A DNA stretch of 64,000 nucleotides from Pseudoxanthomonas mexicana. Lineage in GTDB: Bacteria; Pseudomonadota; Gammaproteobacteria; Xanthomonadales; Xanthomonadaceae. The stretch lies in assembly GCF_010093385.1 (NCBI RefSeq), contig NZ_PDWV01000015.1, positions 1-64,000 on the forward strand. The letters run 5' to 3'. The translations under genes were made by a program, and so were the position numbers. This document shows positions 38,582-47,356 of the stretch, one piece after another (position 1 is the first letter of the stretch; each line of letters opens with the position of its first letter). Under the pieces are notes generated by a model. The model saw only the letters and a program-made list of their open reading frames with translations. It searched no databases and had not been told where the DNA came from.

Positions 38582-39178
38582 ATGGGCGACTGGGAATTCT
38601 TGTACGAAATGAACGATCGCGGCTACAGCCCGGAAGAAATTGCCGATGCCGCCAGCTGTGGTGTCGCGCCATGGGAATGGAAGTACCTCAGCAAGGAATG
38701 GATCGACTCACAGCTGGAAGGAGCACCCGAGGCTGCCTACGATGTCGAGCCTTATGAGCCTTTTCAGAGCAGAGAGGGATTCCCCTATAGCGTTGTGGAG
38801 CAAACAGAGATATTCCACGACCTCGTGGATTGCGCGCAGCGCCATCTCGAGAATACCGGTCGTTACCTGCAGGTTTGGGGAGAGCTGGGAGAGATATATG
38901 CCGAGATCAGATTCGGCCTACGTCGACACGCAACGCACCGCGCCGGTTCCGATGGGACTATTCAGGGCAAGCTTGTCGAGGTGAAGACGATTTCGCCCGA
39001 GAAGTCCAGCGATCGCGTGCTCGTAAAGAGTCAAGGCGACTTCGAGCAGTTGCTGATCATCCACATCGATCGGCAGTTTCAGTTTCAGGGAAAGCTGTTC
39101 GACCGAGCTGAGCTGAAAGGGGCTGAGGGAAAGTTCCTCCGTGGACGCCTGGAACCCGGCATCGGCGAGAGCGTGTAA
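38582..39178 (+). CDS. unknown protein, possible PD-(D/E)XK nuclease
   Basis: A 198-aa protein with a GGAGA ribosome-binding site. The N-terminal ~50 residues form an HTH-like region (RGYSPEEIADAASCGVAPWEW). The C-terminal half reads ELGEIYAEIRFG, then HRAGSDGTIQGKLVEVKTIS around residues ~119-140, matching a nuclease core with Glu, Asp and ExK, followed by VLVKSQGDFEQLLIIHI. This is the second nuclease-like protein in the cluster. Function unassigned. Confidence 0.5.
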   Translation: MGDWEFLYEMNDRGYSPEEIADAASCGVAPWEWKYLSKEWIDSQLEGAPEAAYDVEPYEPFQSREGFPYSVVEQTEIFHDLVDCAQRHLENTGRYLQVWGELGEIYAEIRFGLRRHATHRAGSDGTIQGKLVEVKTISPEKSSDRVLVKSQGDFEQLLIIHIDRQFQFQGKLFDRAELKGAEGKFLRGRLEPGIGESV

Positions 39179-39196
39179 ACAAGCGAGCCAGCCCTA

Positions 39197-39304
39197 ATGG
39201 TACAAGAGGTTGCCGTTGCCGCGATCACGGTCGCCATAGGGATGATAAGCCTCTGCGCCTGTGCCGCGTCCGCTTGGCCGTCCGCTCCTTATGGCACGAC
39301 CTGA
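39197..39304 (+). CDS. possible very small hydrophobic peptide
   Basis: A 35-codon frame beginning ATG at 39197, hydrophobic with a Cys-rich run (IGMISLCACAAS). It has no clear ribosome-binding site and no recognised relative. It could be a chance frame or a relic; reported only because the region is otherwise empty. Confidence 0.15.
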   Translation: MVQEVAVAAITVAIGMISLCACAASAWPSAPYGTT

Positions 39305-39867
39305 GATGGGGTAGCAATGTATTGGTCATTGCCACAGATACTTGCCGGCGCCGTGTCCGTCTCCCTCAGCAGGACAAATCGTGGCTTGGCCTGATGGCTG
39401 CCTTCACTCTTACTCTTACGGCAACATCGCCGATCCATTTCGCCGAAGTGAAGGCGTAGTACGACGTTGTTTATGACCACCATGCCCGTGAGATTTCGGT
39501 GATTCCATCCGCGAAGACGTTGTATTTATTCTCGTAGACTCTTCCGCCTACCGTGACATCTGCGATGCGATAGCTAACACAGTAAGTCTTCATGAATCGC
39601 CCCTGCGGACATCGTGGCCCGTCGAGCCCCCAGTTCCTCGCATTGCGCGCTGCCGATGACTCGGTTCGATTCTCAACAGCCAAAATCTATGATTCATGAT
39701 GCTCAGCAGCCAGGCATCGTGCCTGTGTGAGAAGATGCGTCCTCGGTAAATGCACTTACCTAAGCGATTCTATTGAGCGATAGTAGCAAGCGCCTCCAAG
39801 CGAGTCGGATCGAGTTTCGGACCCGTCATTGGCGTAGCATTGATTAGAGCTGACAAGGAGCGGTCTG
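39305..39867. other. intergenic stretch without a convincing gene
   Basis: About 560 bases. The only hint is a minus-strand frame at 39471-39593 whose first residues (MKTYCVSYRIADVTVGG) resemble a small conserved hypothetical protein, but it stops after 40 aa and is probably a truncated relic. No RNA gene or repeat was seen. Confidence 0.4.
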
Positions 39868-41304
39868 ATGGGACAAGCCAAGCGCAGGGGCAATTTCGAG
39901 CATCGCAGACGCGAGGCCATCAAGCGCAACAAGAGGCTCGCCATCGCAAGTCTGGGTGAAGGCGACACTCAGCGACAATCCGAGCTTAGACTTGCGTTAG
40001 ACCTCTTTCTCAAAGGCCTAGGCCCGGAGCAGTGGGCAGAGAGAAGGGCCGGCGTTATTGAAATGCTTAACGGCGCAGTGGCCGATATGGCGAACAGACC
40101 GTTTGTGCCCCTGCGCGTTCAGAAGGATGAGATTGCCTGGTATCTGCTGCTCGCAGAGCTCGCGCTGGATGATCCCTTCAGCCAAGAGATCAGCCAGGCA
40201 TCGCGCATCCTTCCCATCCTTACGGCCATTGGCATGCGGCTAGGCCACTTGCCCCGCGTTACCGGCATGGACGAGAAGGTCAATGATGCTCTCACTGACT
40301 ATAGATCTGACCCCGACGGAACCTTGTTCGAGATCCTCGTCGGCTTGTCCTACGCCGCAGCAGGCTGGGACGTAGAGTTCCTGGCATCCACTCCACTGGA
40401 AAAGAAGCCGGATCTTCGCGTGACCAAGGGTGGCCGGGTGCTGTTCGTCGAATGCAAGCGATTGCAACGTAGCTCGGAGTACGGCGAGAAGGAGAGACAG
40501 AAATTCCTGGAGATGTGGGATGGCGTGGCGGAGCTTCTGATCGAGAACCGTCAGTGGCTCTGGCTAAGAGCTGACTTCAGGACTGAAGTAAGTTCCCTGC
40601 CGAAGTCGTTCTTGACAGACCTATTGGCCTCGGCACTGCCAGCTCCCGCTGGGGAGACCACGATCTACGACGGTCCAGAAGCGAAGATCGACGTCCGCCA
40701 TATTGACCAAAGCAAGGTCGCCGAGCACATGGCAAAGTACTCTGTGAAGCTCAACTCGCCGGCATTGACGACGCTACTGGGGGGCGATTGGGCACCGCTC
40801 GACTCTGCCGTGAGCGTTGCGCATATGATCCAACCGGAATTCGTGAAGGACAGCCCTATCCCCTTTCTCGGCGCCTACGCCGATAAGATAGGCTGGGCGT
40901 CGGGTATCACGCGCAAGTTCAGCTCGGCTCGATCCATCGCAGGCAAGGCGCGCGACATACGCAAGCGCGTCGCGGACGCAGTCGCCCAGGTGCCGGCGGA
41001 CGTGGAGTCGGTCGTTCACGTTGCCTACGAAACCATGGATGGCCCTGAGGTCGAGCGACACAGGTTCGAGCGGGTGACCGAGACGTTGAAGCGATTCACT
41101 ACGGACAAGCGCCTCGTCAGTGTCAGGGTGCACATGATGCAAGCCCACCAAGTCCTGGACGGCATGTGGGATTTCGAGGAGACGGTACTTCCTTGGAACC
41201 GTATTCCAGATCATACCCACGATATTCCGGTACAGGTTGTTGTTGAGCCCGACGCAACAATGCGCGATGGAAGCCATTGGGAGCCGGGTTCGTTCTCGCG
41301 ATAG
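39868..41304 (+). CDS. large nuclease-like protein, PD-(D/E)XK core
   Basis: A 478-aa protein with a strong AAGGAGCGG ribosome-binding site. It opens with a basic segment MGQAKRRGNFEHRRREAIKR. Residues ~150-200 contain TLFEILVGLSYAAAGWDVEF, then KKPDLRV and RVLFVECKRL, an almost ideal PD-(D/E)XK core (Glu on the first helix, Asp, then ExK). The C-terminal ~250 residues are unrecognised. It stands between two defence-like operons, 151 bases before the ParB-like gene, and might belong to either or work alone. Confidence 0.6.
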   Translation: MGQAKRRGNFEHRRREAIKRNKRLAIASLGEGDTQRQSELRLALDLFLKGLGPEQWAERRAGVIEMLNGAVADMANRPFVPLRVQKDEIAWYLLLAELALDDPFSQEISQASRILPILTAIGMRLGHLPRVTGMDEKVNDALTDYRSDPDGTLFEILVGLSYAAAGWDVEFLASTPLEKKPDLRVTKGGRVLFVECKRLQRSSEYGEKERQKFLEMWDGVAELLIENRQWLWLRADFRTEVSSLPKSFLTDLLASALPAPAGETTIYDGPEAKIDVRHIDQSKVAEHMAKYSVKLNSPALTTLLGGDWAPLDSAVSVAHMIQPEFVKDSPIPFLGAYADKIGWASGITRKFSSARSIAGKARDIRKRVADAVAQVPADVESVVHVAYETMDGPEVERHRFERVTETLKRFTTDKRLVSVRVHMMQAHQVLDGMWDFEETVLPWNRIPDHTHDIPVQVVVEPDATMRDGSHWEPGSFSR

Positions 41305-41455
41305 TCGTTTACTGAGCTCGCCGCCAGTACGAACATGGATCTATTGAGATCTGCAGGTGATTGGCAGCAGTTCTTGTCGTTTGTGATCGGCTCGTCGTAC
41401 TGAAGGCGAGCTTCAACCGATACAACGGCGCCGGGGTGGCGCCAAGGGGAATGGA

Positions 41456-42787
41456 ATGAGCACTACGTTCAACGTTGTCGATCCTGAGCTTCGCCATGAA
41501 CAGATTGAGCTTCGTGTCGCCGAAGCCAGAGCCCACGGCAAGCTCCGTAAAGAGTACAAGTTCCGAAATGGGGAGGAGCTGCCGCTCATCTCCCTTCCGA
41601 TTGGCACGCCTATCTACCGACTTGAGAACTATCGCACCCGCGATAAGCAGTTGAGCCTGGAGGCGCAAACAGCGGTGCCGCCGGGCTTCTTCAACCCTAA
41701 AAGACGCGAAGACAGCTCAGTCCAGGCTAAGCAGCACCAGATCCTGCTTGATCAGGCGAAGACGGGAAGTGGCGAGACGATCAAGCCCATCTACGAAGAG
41801 CTTGAACGCGTTAGGCTGCAGACCGATGAGATCATCGTGTCCGCTGATGGCGTCGTGGTGAATGGGAACCGTCGCCTTGCAGCCATGCGAGAGCTTCATC
41901 GAGCTGACCCGAGTGCGTTCTCGGGATTCGCGCACGTCAACTGCATGGTACTGCCCAAGTCGGCCACGGTCGATGAGATCCGCAGCCTTGAGATTGCGCT
42001 GCAAATGCAGCCTGAAACGAAGCTTCCGTATGAGTGGACCGCTTTGGGGCGCGCCGTTAGGGACTTGCGCGACGCCAACGTCCCTGAACAGGAGATCATG
42101 AATGAGATGAATCGAAGCAAGTCGGAAATTCAACGCGCGGTCAAGATGGTTGAGGCCGCCGAGGCGTATCTGGACTCGTGGCTCGACAAGCCTCAGAACT
42201 TCGATTTACTGAAAGACACCGAGCAAGCGTTCATCCAGATTGCGACGCGAAACTTAGGCAAGCAGGACAATGTAGCCCAGCGAGAGGTCACACGACAGTT
42301 CGACTTCTTCCTTGTGGAGCATCGGACGCTTCTTTCTGACAGTGCTTATACGCTGATCAACACAATTGAAACGAACCCGGATGCATTTCTCACCGCCGTG
42401 GCGGTGGAGTTCGGAGTTACGCTGGAGGCAGCCGCTCCGGCGAGTGAGCCAAAGCCGGAGATCAACTTTGATGATGACGTCGGCGCCGGCGTTGACTATG
42501 GCCCATTGGTCGACCTACTCATTGCTGCGCGTGAGGATGACGAAGGTCGTGAACGCACCGTCCGCACTATTGAAGAGGTTTGTGATGTTGTAGCCGAGCA
42601 AGGCAAGAATAGAGACAAGGCCGCACTCAAGTTCGCGGTCAAAGCGGAGAAGAATCTCACACTTGTCGACTTGACCACGGCAGCACCATCTACTTACTAC
42701 GAGATCAATGCCGCGCTTGAGCGGTGTATTGAGAGAATTGAAAAACTGCAGCATCAGCTGCAGGAGCTAAATGAGTCGAGGGCCTAA
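41456..42787 (+). CDS. ParB/sulfiredoxin-fold protein of a putative defence operon
   Basis: A 443-aa protein with an AAGGGGA ribosome-binding site. Its N-terminal half has the ParB-like fold: GTPIYRLENYRTRD, IIVSADGVVVNGNRRLAAMREL around residues ~125-147 (the G-x-R-R-x-x-A box that binds nucleotide in ParB/CTPase proteins), and the helical DLRDANVPEQEIMNEMNRSKSEIQR region after it that resembles the ParB helix-turn-helix. The C-terminal 130 residues are acidic and unrecognised. It is not beside a parA gene, so a chromosome-partition role is unlikely. First gene of the ParB-SNF2-DUF3883 operon; the helicase GTG follows its stop by two bases. Confidence 0.75.
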   Translation: MSTTFNVVDPELRHEQIELRVAEARAHGKLRKEYKFRNGEELPLISLPIGTPIYRLENYRTRDKQLSLEAQTAVPPGFFNPKRREDSSVQAKQHQILLDQAKTGSGETIKPIYEELERVRLQTDEIIVSADGVVVNGNRRLAAMRELHRADPSAFSGFAHVNCMVLPKSATVDEIRSLEIALQMQPETKLPYEWTALGRAVRDLRDANVPEQEIMNEMNRSKSEIQRAVKMVEAAEAYLDSWLDKPQNFDLLKDTEQAFIQIATRNLGKQDNVAQREVTRQFDFFLVEHRTLLSDSAYTLINTIETNPDAFLTAVAVEFGVTLEAAAPASEPKPEINFDDDVGAGVDYGPLVDLLIAAREDDEGRERTVRTIEEVCDVVAEQGKNRDKAALKFAVKAEKNLTLVDLTTAAPSTYYEINAALERCIERIEKLQHQLQELNESRA

Positions 42788-42789
42788 CA

Positions 42790-44691
42790 GTGCCCTCGCC
42801 AACCCTCACGCTTTCGTATGTCGCGGATGCGAGCCGCGGACTGTTCACGCGCTCCGATGACGTGCCGATGCTTGCTTGGACTCGGTTGACGAGCTCGGCT
42901 CGCGACATTGATGACAGCGCGATTGCGCGGCGTAACGTGCTTGAGGTGTCTTGGCCCACTGCTTTGACCCTGATCCGCACGCTGGCACCTTTGCAACGCT
43001 CGTTAGGCTTCCTGTTTGAAACAGACGCGTCTTCGGACGCGCGTGTGAAGCAGTTCATGGTGGACTATCGGGCTGTCCGGGATGCTGGGACTCGGTCCCA
43101 GATCATTGCGCCTGAAGATATCCAACCTGCCCTGACGGCCATGGGATGGAATGAGGAGGATCACGGATTAAAGCCATACCAGGCGGCCAACCTCTCCGCA
43201 CTGCTGTCTCTGCGCAACGGCGCAAACTTCTCGGTACCCGGCGCAGGAAAAACCACAGTAACGTTTGCACTTCACCTGCTGAGCCGAGACCAGGCTGATC
43301 GTATTCTCGTGGCAGCCCCGAAGAACGCGTTTCCTGCCTGGGAGGAGATCATCGACGAGTGCCTGCTGCCAACAGCGTCAGGTGAGCTTCGTGCACCTTT
43401 TCAGACCTTGACCGGTGGTGAGGCGCGCATCCGCGAAAGCCTGCAGGCTGGGGGAAAGCGCTTCCTGATCTCCTATGATCAGTTGGTGAGAGTCGATTCT
43501 CTCATTGGCCACTACCTTGCCACCCGAGCCGTTCATCTGGTCCTTGATGAGTCGCACCGCATGAAGGCCGGCTATACCTCGCTGCGCGGCGCAAGCTTGC
43601 TCAGGATGGGACACCTGGCGATCCGCAGAGACATCCTGACGGGCACACCCATGCCCCAGTCCAGTAGCGACATGCAGTCTCAACTGGACTTCCTGTGGCC
43701 AGGCGCCGGGCTGGGATTCCGCATCAGTCGCGGGGAGGAGCCTCGCAAGGTGATGGACGGCTTGTACGTCCGCACGACCAAGTCGGACCTGCAGCTGCCG
43801 GAACGCAAGCGTGTCTTTGTGCCGGTCACGATTTCAGATGCACATTGTGCGTTCTACGCGGTGCTTAGAGACGATCTGAGGGCACAAGCAAGCAAGCTAT
43901 ACCGCGGCACGTCGGCCAAGGCCCTCATTGCTACGCGCCGGTCCGTGGTTCGCCTCTTGCAGGCAGCGGTCAATCCCGCGCTCGTCGCCCAGAGCCTGGA
44001 TGAGGTCGCCAGTCCCGAGAAATCTGGCCTGCTGCGCGCGGTTCTCCAAGAAGGGGCCACCGAAAGGGTTCGGCAGAGCGCTGCACTGGCGGAGCGCCTC
44101 GTTGCCCAAGGGAAGAAGGTGTTGCTCTGGACCATCTTCACCTCCACGGTCCATCAGCTGCGGGATCTCTTGTCTCATCTCAACCCGGCGCTTATCTATG
44201 GCCAGATTGATATGGGCGATGAAGACGATGACGAAAGCAGGCAAGGCCAACTCCGCCGCTTCAAGACGGACCCTAACTGCCATGTGATGATCGCGAACCC
44301 TGCCGCGGCGGCTGAGGGCATCAGCCTTCACCTGCAGTGTCATGATGCGATCTATGTGGATCGCAGCTACAACGCCACACACTTCCTGCAGTCAATTGAT
44401 CGAATTCATCGACTTGGCTTGCCCGACGAAGTAGACACGACGATCTACGTCATGCAGAACCGCCTGCCCTCCGGGATAGGCTCAATCGACGTCTCGGTAA
44501 GTCGGCGGCTTGGCCAGAAGATTCGCAATATGGAGAAGCTGCTGGACGATCGTGATCTACACGAGTTGGCCTTGGATGAGGAGAACGCCCCACTGTCTAT
44601 TGCCGATGAACTCGACGCGCGCGACATTGATGACATCGTTGCTGAAATCGAGAACCGTGCACCCCAGCTTTCGGATGAGGAGGCTGTGTGA
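42790..44691 (+). CDS. SNF2-type DEAD/DEAH helicase
   Basis: A 633-aa superfamily 2 helicase/translocase. Motif I is SVPGAGKTTVTFAL near residue 150, motif II LVLDESHRMK near 252 (DESH), motif III ILTGTPMPQS near 282, motif V ANPAAAAEGISLHL near 500 and motif VI FLQSIDRIHRLGLP near 535. The start is a GTG two bases after the ParB-like stop. The first 130 residues have no clear domain. It overlaps the DUF3883 gene by four bases (GTGA), so the two are made together. Probably moves along DNA to power a nuclease; that is inference. Confidence 0.85.
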   Translation: MPSPTLTLSYVADASRGLFTRSDDVPMLAWTRLTSSARDIDDSAIARRNVLEVSWPTALTLIRTLAPLQRSLGFLFETDASSDARVKQFMVDYRAVRDAGTRSQIIAPEDIQPALTAMGWNEEDHGLKPYQAANLSALLSLRNGANFSVPGAGKTTVTFALHLLSRDQADRILVAAPKNAFPAWEEIIDECLLPTASGELRAPFQTLTGGEARIRESLQAGGKRFLISYDQLVRVDSLIGHYLATRAVHLVLDESHRMKAGYTSLRGASLLRMGHLAIRRDILTGTPMPQSSSDMQSQLDFLWPGAGLGFRISRGEEPRKVMDGLYVRTTKSDLQLPERKRVFVPVTISDAHCAFYAVLRDDLRAQASKLYRGTSAKALIATRRSVVRLLQAAVNPALVAQSLDEVASPEKSGLLRAVLQEGATERVRQSAALAERLVAQGKKVLLWTIFTSTVHQLRDLLSHLNPALIYGQIDMGDEDDDESRQGQLRRFKTDPNCHVMIANPAAAAEGISLHLQCHDAIYVDRSYNATHFLQSIDRIHRLGLPDEVDTTIYVMQNRLPSGIGSIDVSVSRRLGQKIRNMEKLLDDRDLHELALDEENAPLSIADELDARDIDDIVAEIENRAPQLSDEEAV

Positions 44692-45503
44692 CCCCTGTCC
44701 TAGCACTCAAACCCTCCGCGATCAGCGGATTGGTTCGACTGCGAGCCCGGCTTCGGGATGACCCCGCGATGTCGGTGGATAAAGCGTGCAAGTTGCTGGA
44801 AGCCACCTACGATGGCGCGGGACTGGACCTGGAAGGTGCAATGCAGCTGCACGAGCTCATCGAGCCCACCCTCATCGACCGACAGGTCTTATATCGCCAG
44901 GTCATCGGGCTGACGGCCCGCACAGCTGCACCGACTTGGCTTCCACTGCTGTGCTCGGGGCGAGAGGCAATCCGCGCTGTGGATACGGATGTGGCCACCT
45001 GCTTCGAGCGAGCCGGAGCATTCGACCCCATCCCAGACCAATGCGTCATCGACTGGTGGGATGAGCTCGCCAGCCTGGGATATGCGGACGATGACCTTGC
45101 AAAGATGTCTTCAGGCCGGGAGGCTGAACGGCTTTCGCTTCGCCATGAGCAGGAGCGCCTAGCGAACGTCCCGGACGCTCCGGAGGTTGTCTGGAAGTCA
45201 CTTGACTCCAACGTCGCAGGATATGACATCCAGTCCTGGCAACTTCTGGGAGGATCGTGGTCGCCCAGGTATATTGAGGTCAAGGGATCCAAGCGTAGTC
45301 CCCCCATCCTGTTTCTGACACGAAATGAATGGAACACGGCGGTTCGGCACGGGGAGGCCTATGCGTTCCATGTATGGGATTTGCACCATCTACGTCTTGC
45401 AGAAGTCTCCGTCGAGCACATGGCCACTCACGTACCAACTGATAGCGGTAACGGAAAGTGGGAGCAGGTTCGAGTCCAGCTAGACGAAGTCGCTTTTACA
45501 TAG
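44688..45503 (+). CDS. DUF3883-domain protein, predicted nuclease
   Basis: A 271-aa protein with a C-terminal DUF3883 domain: GREAERLSLRHEQERL near residue 143, VAGYDIQSWQL, PRYIEVKGS near 193 and LTRNEWNTAVRHGEAYAFHVWDL. DUF3883 is a PD-(D/E)XK-related domain often fused to or beside helicases in restriction systems; Glu 146, Asp in GYDI and ExK in IEVK fit the active site. The N-terminal 130 residues are unrecognised. Starts with a GTG inside the helicase stop. Likely the cleaving component of the system. Confidence 0.75.
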   Translation: MTPVLALKPSAISGLVRLRARLRDDPAMSVDKACKLLEATYDGAGLDLEGAMQLHELIEPTLIDRQVLYRQVIGLTARTAAPTWLPLLCSGREAIRAVDTDVATCFERAGAFDPIPDQCVIDWWDELASLGYADDDLAKMSSGREAERLSLRHEQERLANVPDAPEVVWKSLDSNVAGYDIQSWQLLGGSWSPRYIEVKGSKRSPPILFLTRNEWNTAVRHGEAYAFHVWDLHHLRLAEVSVEHMATHVPTDSGNGKWEQVRVQLDEVAFT

Positions 45504-45516
45504 GACTTGTTCGCTG

Positions 45517-45532
45517 GGGGCCTGATGGCCCC
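45517..45532 (+). terminator. GC hairpin after the ParB-SNF2-DUF3883 operon
   Basis: GGGGCC (45517-45522), TGAT, GGCCCC (45527-45532). The downstream T-run is missing, so it may be a weak terminator or an RNA-stabilising hairpin that separates the operon from the methyltransferase promoter. Confidence 0.35.
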
Positions 45533-45548
45533 GGCCCGGAGGTCGGGC

Positions 45549-45576
45549 TTGCGCATCCGGACCGGAGATCTATAAT
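45549..45576 (+). promoter_or_regulatory. consensus promoter of the DNA methyltransferase gene
   Basis: TTGCGC (45549-45554), a 16-base spacer and a perfect TATAAT (45571-45576). The start would be near 45583, about 20 bases before the ATG. A separate methyltransferase promoter would let protective methylation be made independently of the effectors. Confidence 0.6.
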
Positions 45577-45602
45577 TCTCGAAGATCCAGCGAGACACCC
45601 CT

Positions 45603-46556
45603 ATGCTGTACCGACGAGCACCTTCGGCCTGGGCCCATATCAACGCCAACGGCGGGCGCGCTGCGCTGCTGAATGGCGACTGCAAGGCGCTGCTAGCTGC
45701 CATCCCCGACAACTCGGTGTCACTTGCCATTACGTCCCCGCCCTACTGCATGGGCAAGGAGTATGAGCCTGGCAACACGATCGAAGACTTCATCGCCGCG
45801 CACAAGATCGTATTGCCGGAGATTCTTCGCGTCGTCCGTCCTGGCGGCAGCATTTGCTGGCAGGTGGGCTATCACGTTGACAACAACAATGTCATGCCGC
45901 TGGACTACCTCATCTTCGATGCAATGAGGCAGCTGCCCGAGCCGCCGATCCTTCGCAATCGTATTGCGTGGACGTTCGGTCATGGCTTTCATTGCGAGCG
46001 CCGTTTCAGCGGCAGGCATGAAACAGTGTTGTGGTTCACGAAGGGCGACAACTACACATTCAATCTGGATGCTGTGCGTGTTCCCCAGAAGTATCCGGGC
46101 AAGACCGCGAACAAGGGTCCGCTCAAGGGGTTGCCCAGTGGGAATCCGCTTGGCAAGAACCCTGAAGATGTCTGGGACATTCCCAACGTCAAGGCCAACC
46201 ATGTGGAGAAACTCGACCATCCTTGTCAGTTTCCCGTTGCACTGGCACAACGACTCGTTGCCGCGCTGACAAATCCTGGCGATATCGTACTGGACCCCTA
46301 TGCCGGCGTGGCCAGTAGCGGCGTGGCCTCCCTGCTGGAGGGGCGTCGCTTTATTGGTTCCGAGTTGGAAGAATACTACGCGTCCCTGGGAACCGAGCGC
46401 TTGGAACAAACAGTGCGCGGCGATGTGCGTGTGCGCGCAGATAAGCCGGTGCATGTGCCGAACCCGGACAGCAAAGTGGCTCGACGCCCTGAGCATTTCC
46501 GAAACTTTGACAGCCCCCCGCAACATTCGGGCGCTGAATCGGCAGGCACTCTGTAA
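45603..46556 (+). CDS. beta-class DNA methyltransferase (N4-cytosine or N6-adenine)
   Basis: A 317-aa site-specific methyltransferase. The catalytic motif IV SPPYCMGKEY is near residue 45 and the SAM-binding motif I DPYAGVASSGVA near 231, i.e. the circularly permuted beta order. HETVLWFTKGDNY and LDHPCQFPVALAQRLVAAL are further beta-MTase landmarks. SPPY occurs in both N4-cytosine and N6-adenine enzymes, so the base is not decided. Target site is unknown. It has its own promoter and no restriction enzyme directly beside it except the ParB/SNF2/DUF3883 operon upstream, which it probably protects against. Confidence 0.85.
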   Translation: MLYRRAPSAWAHINANGGRAALLNGDCKALLAAIPDNSVSLAITSPPYCMGKEYEPGNTIEDFIAAHKIVLPEILRVVRPGGSICWQVGYHVDNNNVMPLDYLIFDAMRQLPEPPILRNRIAWTFGHGFHCERRFSGRHETVLWFTKGDNYTFNLDAVRVPQKYPGKTANKGPLKGLPSGNPLGKNPEDVWDIPNVKANHVEKLDHPCQFPVALAQRLVAALTNPGDIVLDPYAGVASSGVASLLEGRRFIGSELEEYYASLGTERLEQTVRGDVRVRADKPVHVPNPDSKVARRPEHFRNFDSPPQHSGAESAGTL

Positions 46557-46642
46557 GCCCTGCTCCGTACGTAGATCCACGACTCGTGGCCTAAGCATTC
46601 TTGGATCCCATGCGCGCCCTGGGCATGCTATCTCAGCTGTAG

Positions 46643-46975
46643 TCACGCGCTATCGAACGCGGCATTTGCAACCGGCCGCCCGTGGTTGGCGTGCGCGATC
46701 AGCACAGCTGTCACGATCGCCAGTACGCCCCCGAACCACATCGTCGCAGTAACTCCAAGCTGATCCACCGCTTGACGACCCAGCACCGCGTCCGCGCCGA
46801 TGGCAGCTTGTGCGATTGACACAAACAGGGCAGCCATACTTTCCAGGCGATTGGGTGCTGCGCTGAAGATCCAGGTCTGCACCACAATTGGAAGCATTCT
46901 TAATGTTGTGCCTGGCAAGGCGCGGGCAAACGCGGCGCCGACGCTGCCCGCACCGATGATGCAGATACCCTCCAT
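46643..46975 (-). pseudogene. chimeric relic: NAD-binding start fused to MFS transporter tail
   Basis: A 110-codon frame whose first ~20 residues (MEGICIIGAGSVGAAFARAL) look like a Rossmann NAD(P)-binding N-terminus, but from residue ~25 on it reads as the C-terminal helices of an MFS drug transporter (LPIVVQTWIFSAAPNRLESM, GQ/RQAVDQLGVTATMWFGG). The join suggests deletion between two genes. Neither part is complete, so no function is expected. Confidence 0.55.
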
Positions 46976-46999
46976 GGGTGCGTCCTCAGAGTTGACTCA

Positions 47000-47255
47000 A
47001 ATAACAAGGTGAAGTCGCCGTCAGCCAGAACCTTCGCGCCGGGGTCCAGCGAGGCGGCGGGCTGACGAGGACGGCGACAACGCTGGCGACTCCTTCGGAC
47101 TAGCCGTAACGCCCGATTGCCACGCCCGGGCTTACCGGCATGGCGACTTCGCCAGTGGCCGGGCTCATGTCTACGTCGATCGGGTCCTGGGAAGCGGTAG
47201 TCAAGGCGATGCCGCGCGGGCCCAGGTCACGCGCAAGACTTCGATGGATGGCCGC
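47000..47255 (-). pseudogene. decayed SDR-family oxidoreductase, C-terminal part
   Basis: On the minus strand from 47255, ARDLGPRGIALTTA, PIDVDMSPATGEVAMP and IGRYG are the end of a short-chain dehydrogenase, but an in-frame TAG follows GRYG at 47101-47103. The same frame then resumes with SEGVASVVAVLVSP, and the final GAKVLADGDFTLLFE is in another frame. So the gene has at least one nonsense change, one frameshift and no N-terminal half. Confidence 0.65.
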
Positions 47256-47287
47256 GAGTGGATCATCGTGACGGCCTTACTGACCTC

Positions 47288-47315
47288 TTGTTTTGTACGC
47301 AGAACTTGCTAAATT
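47288..47315 (+). promoter_or_regulatory. possible promoter of the tRNA-like gene
   Basis: TTGTTT (47288-47293), 16 bases, TAAATT (47310-47315), about 60 bases before the tRNA. Confidence 0.35.
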
Positions 47316-47356
47316 CGCTTCCGTGAACATCTTTTCCCGCTCGCTCCGAATACCTG

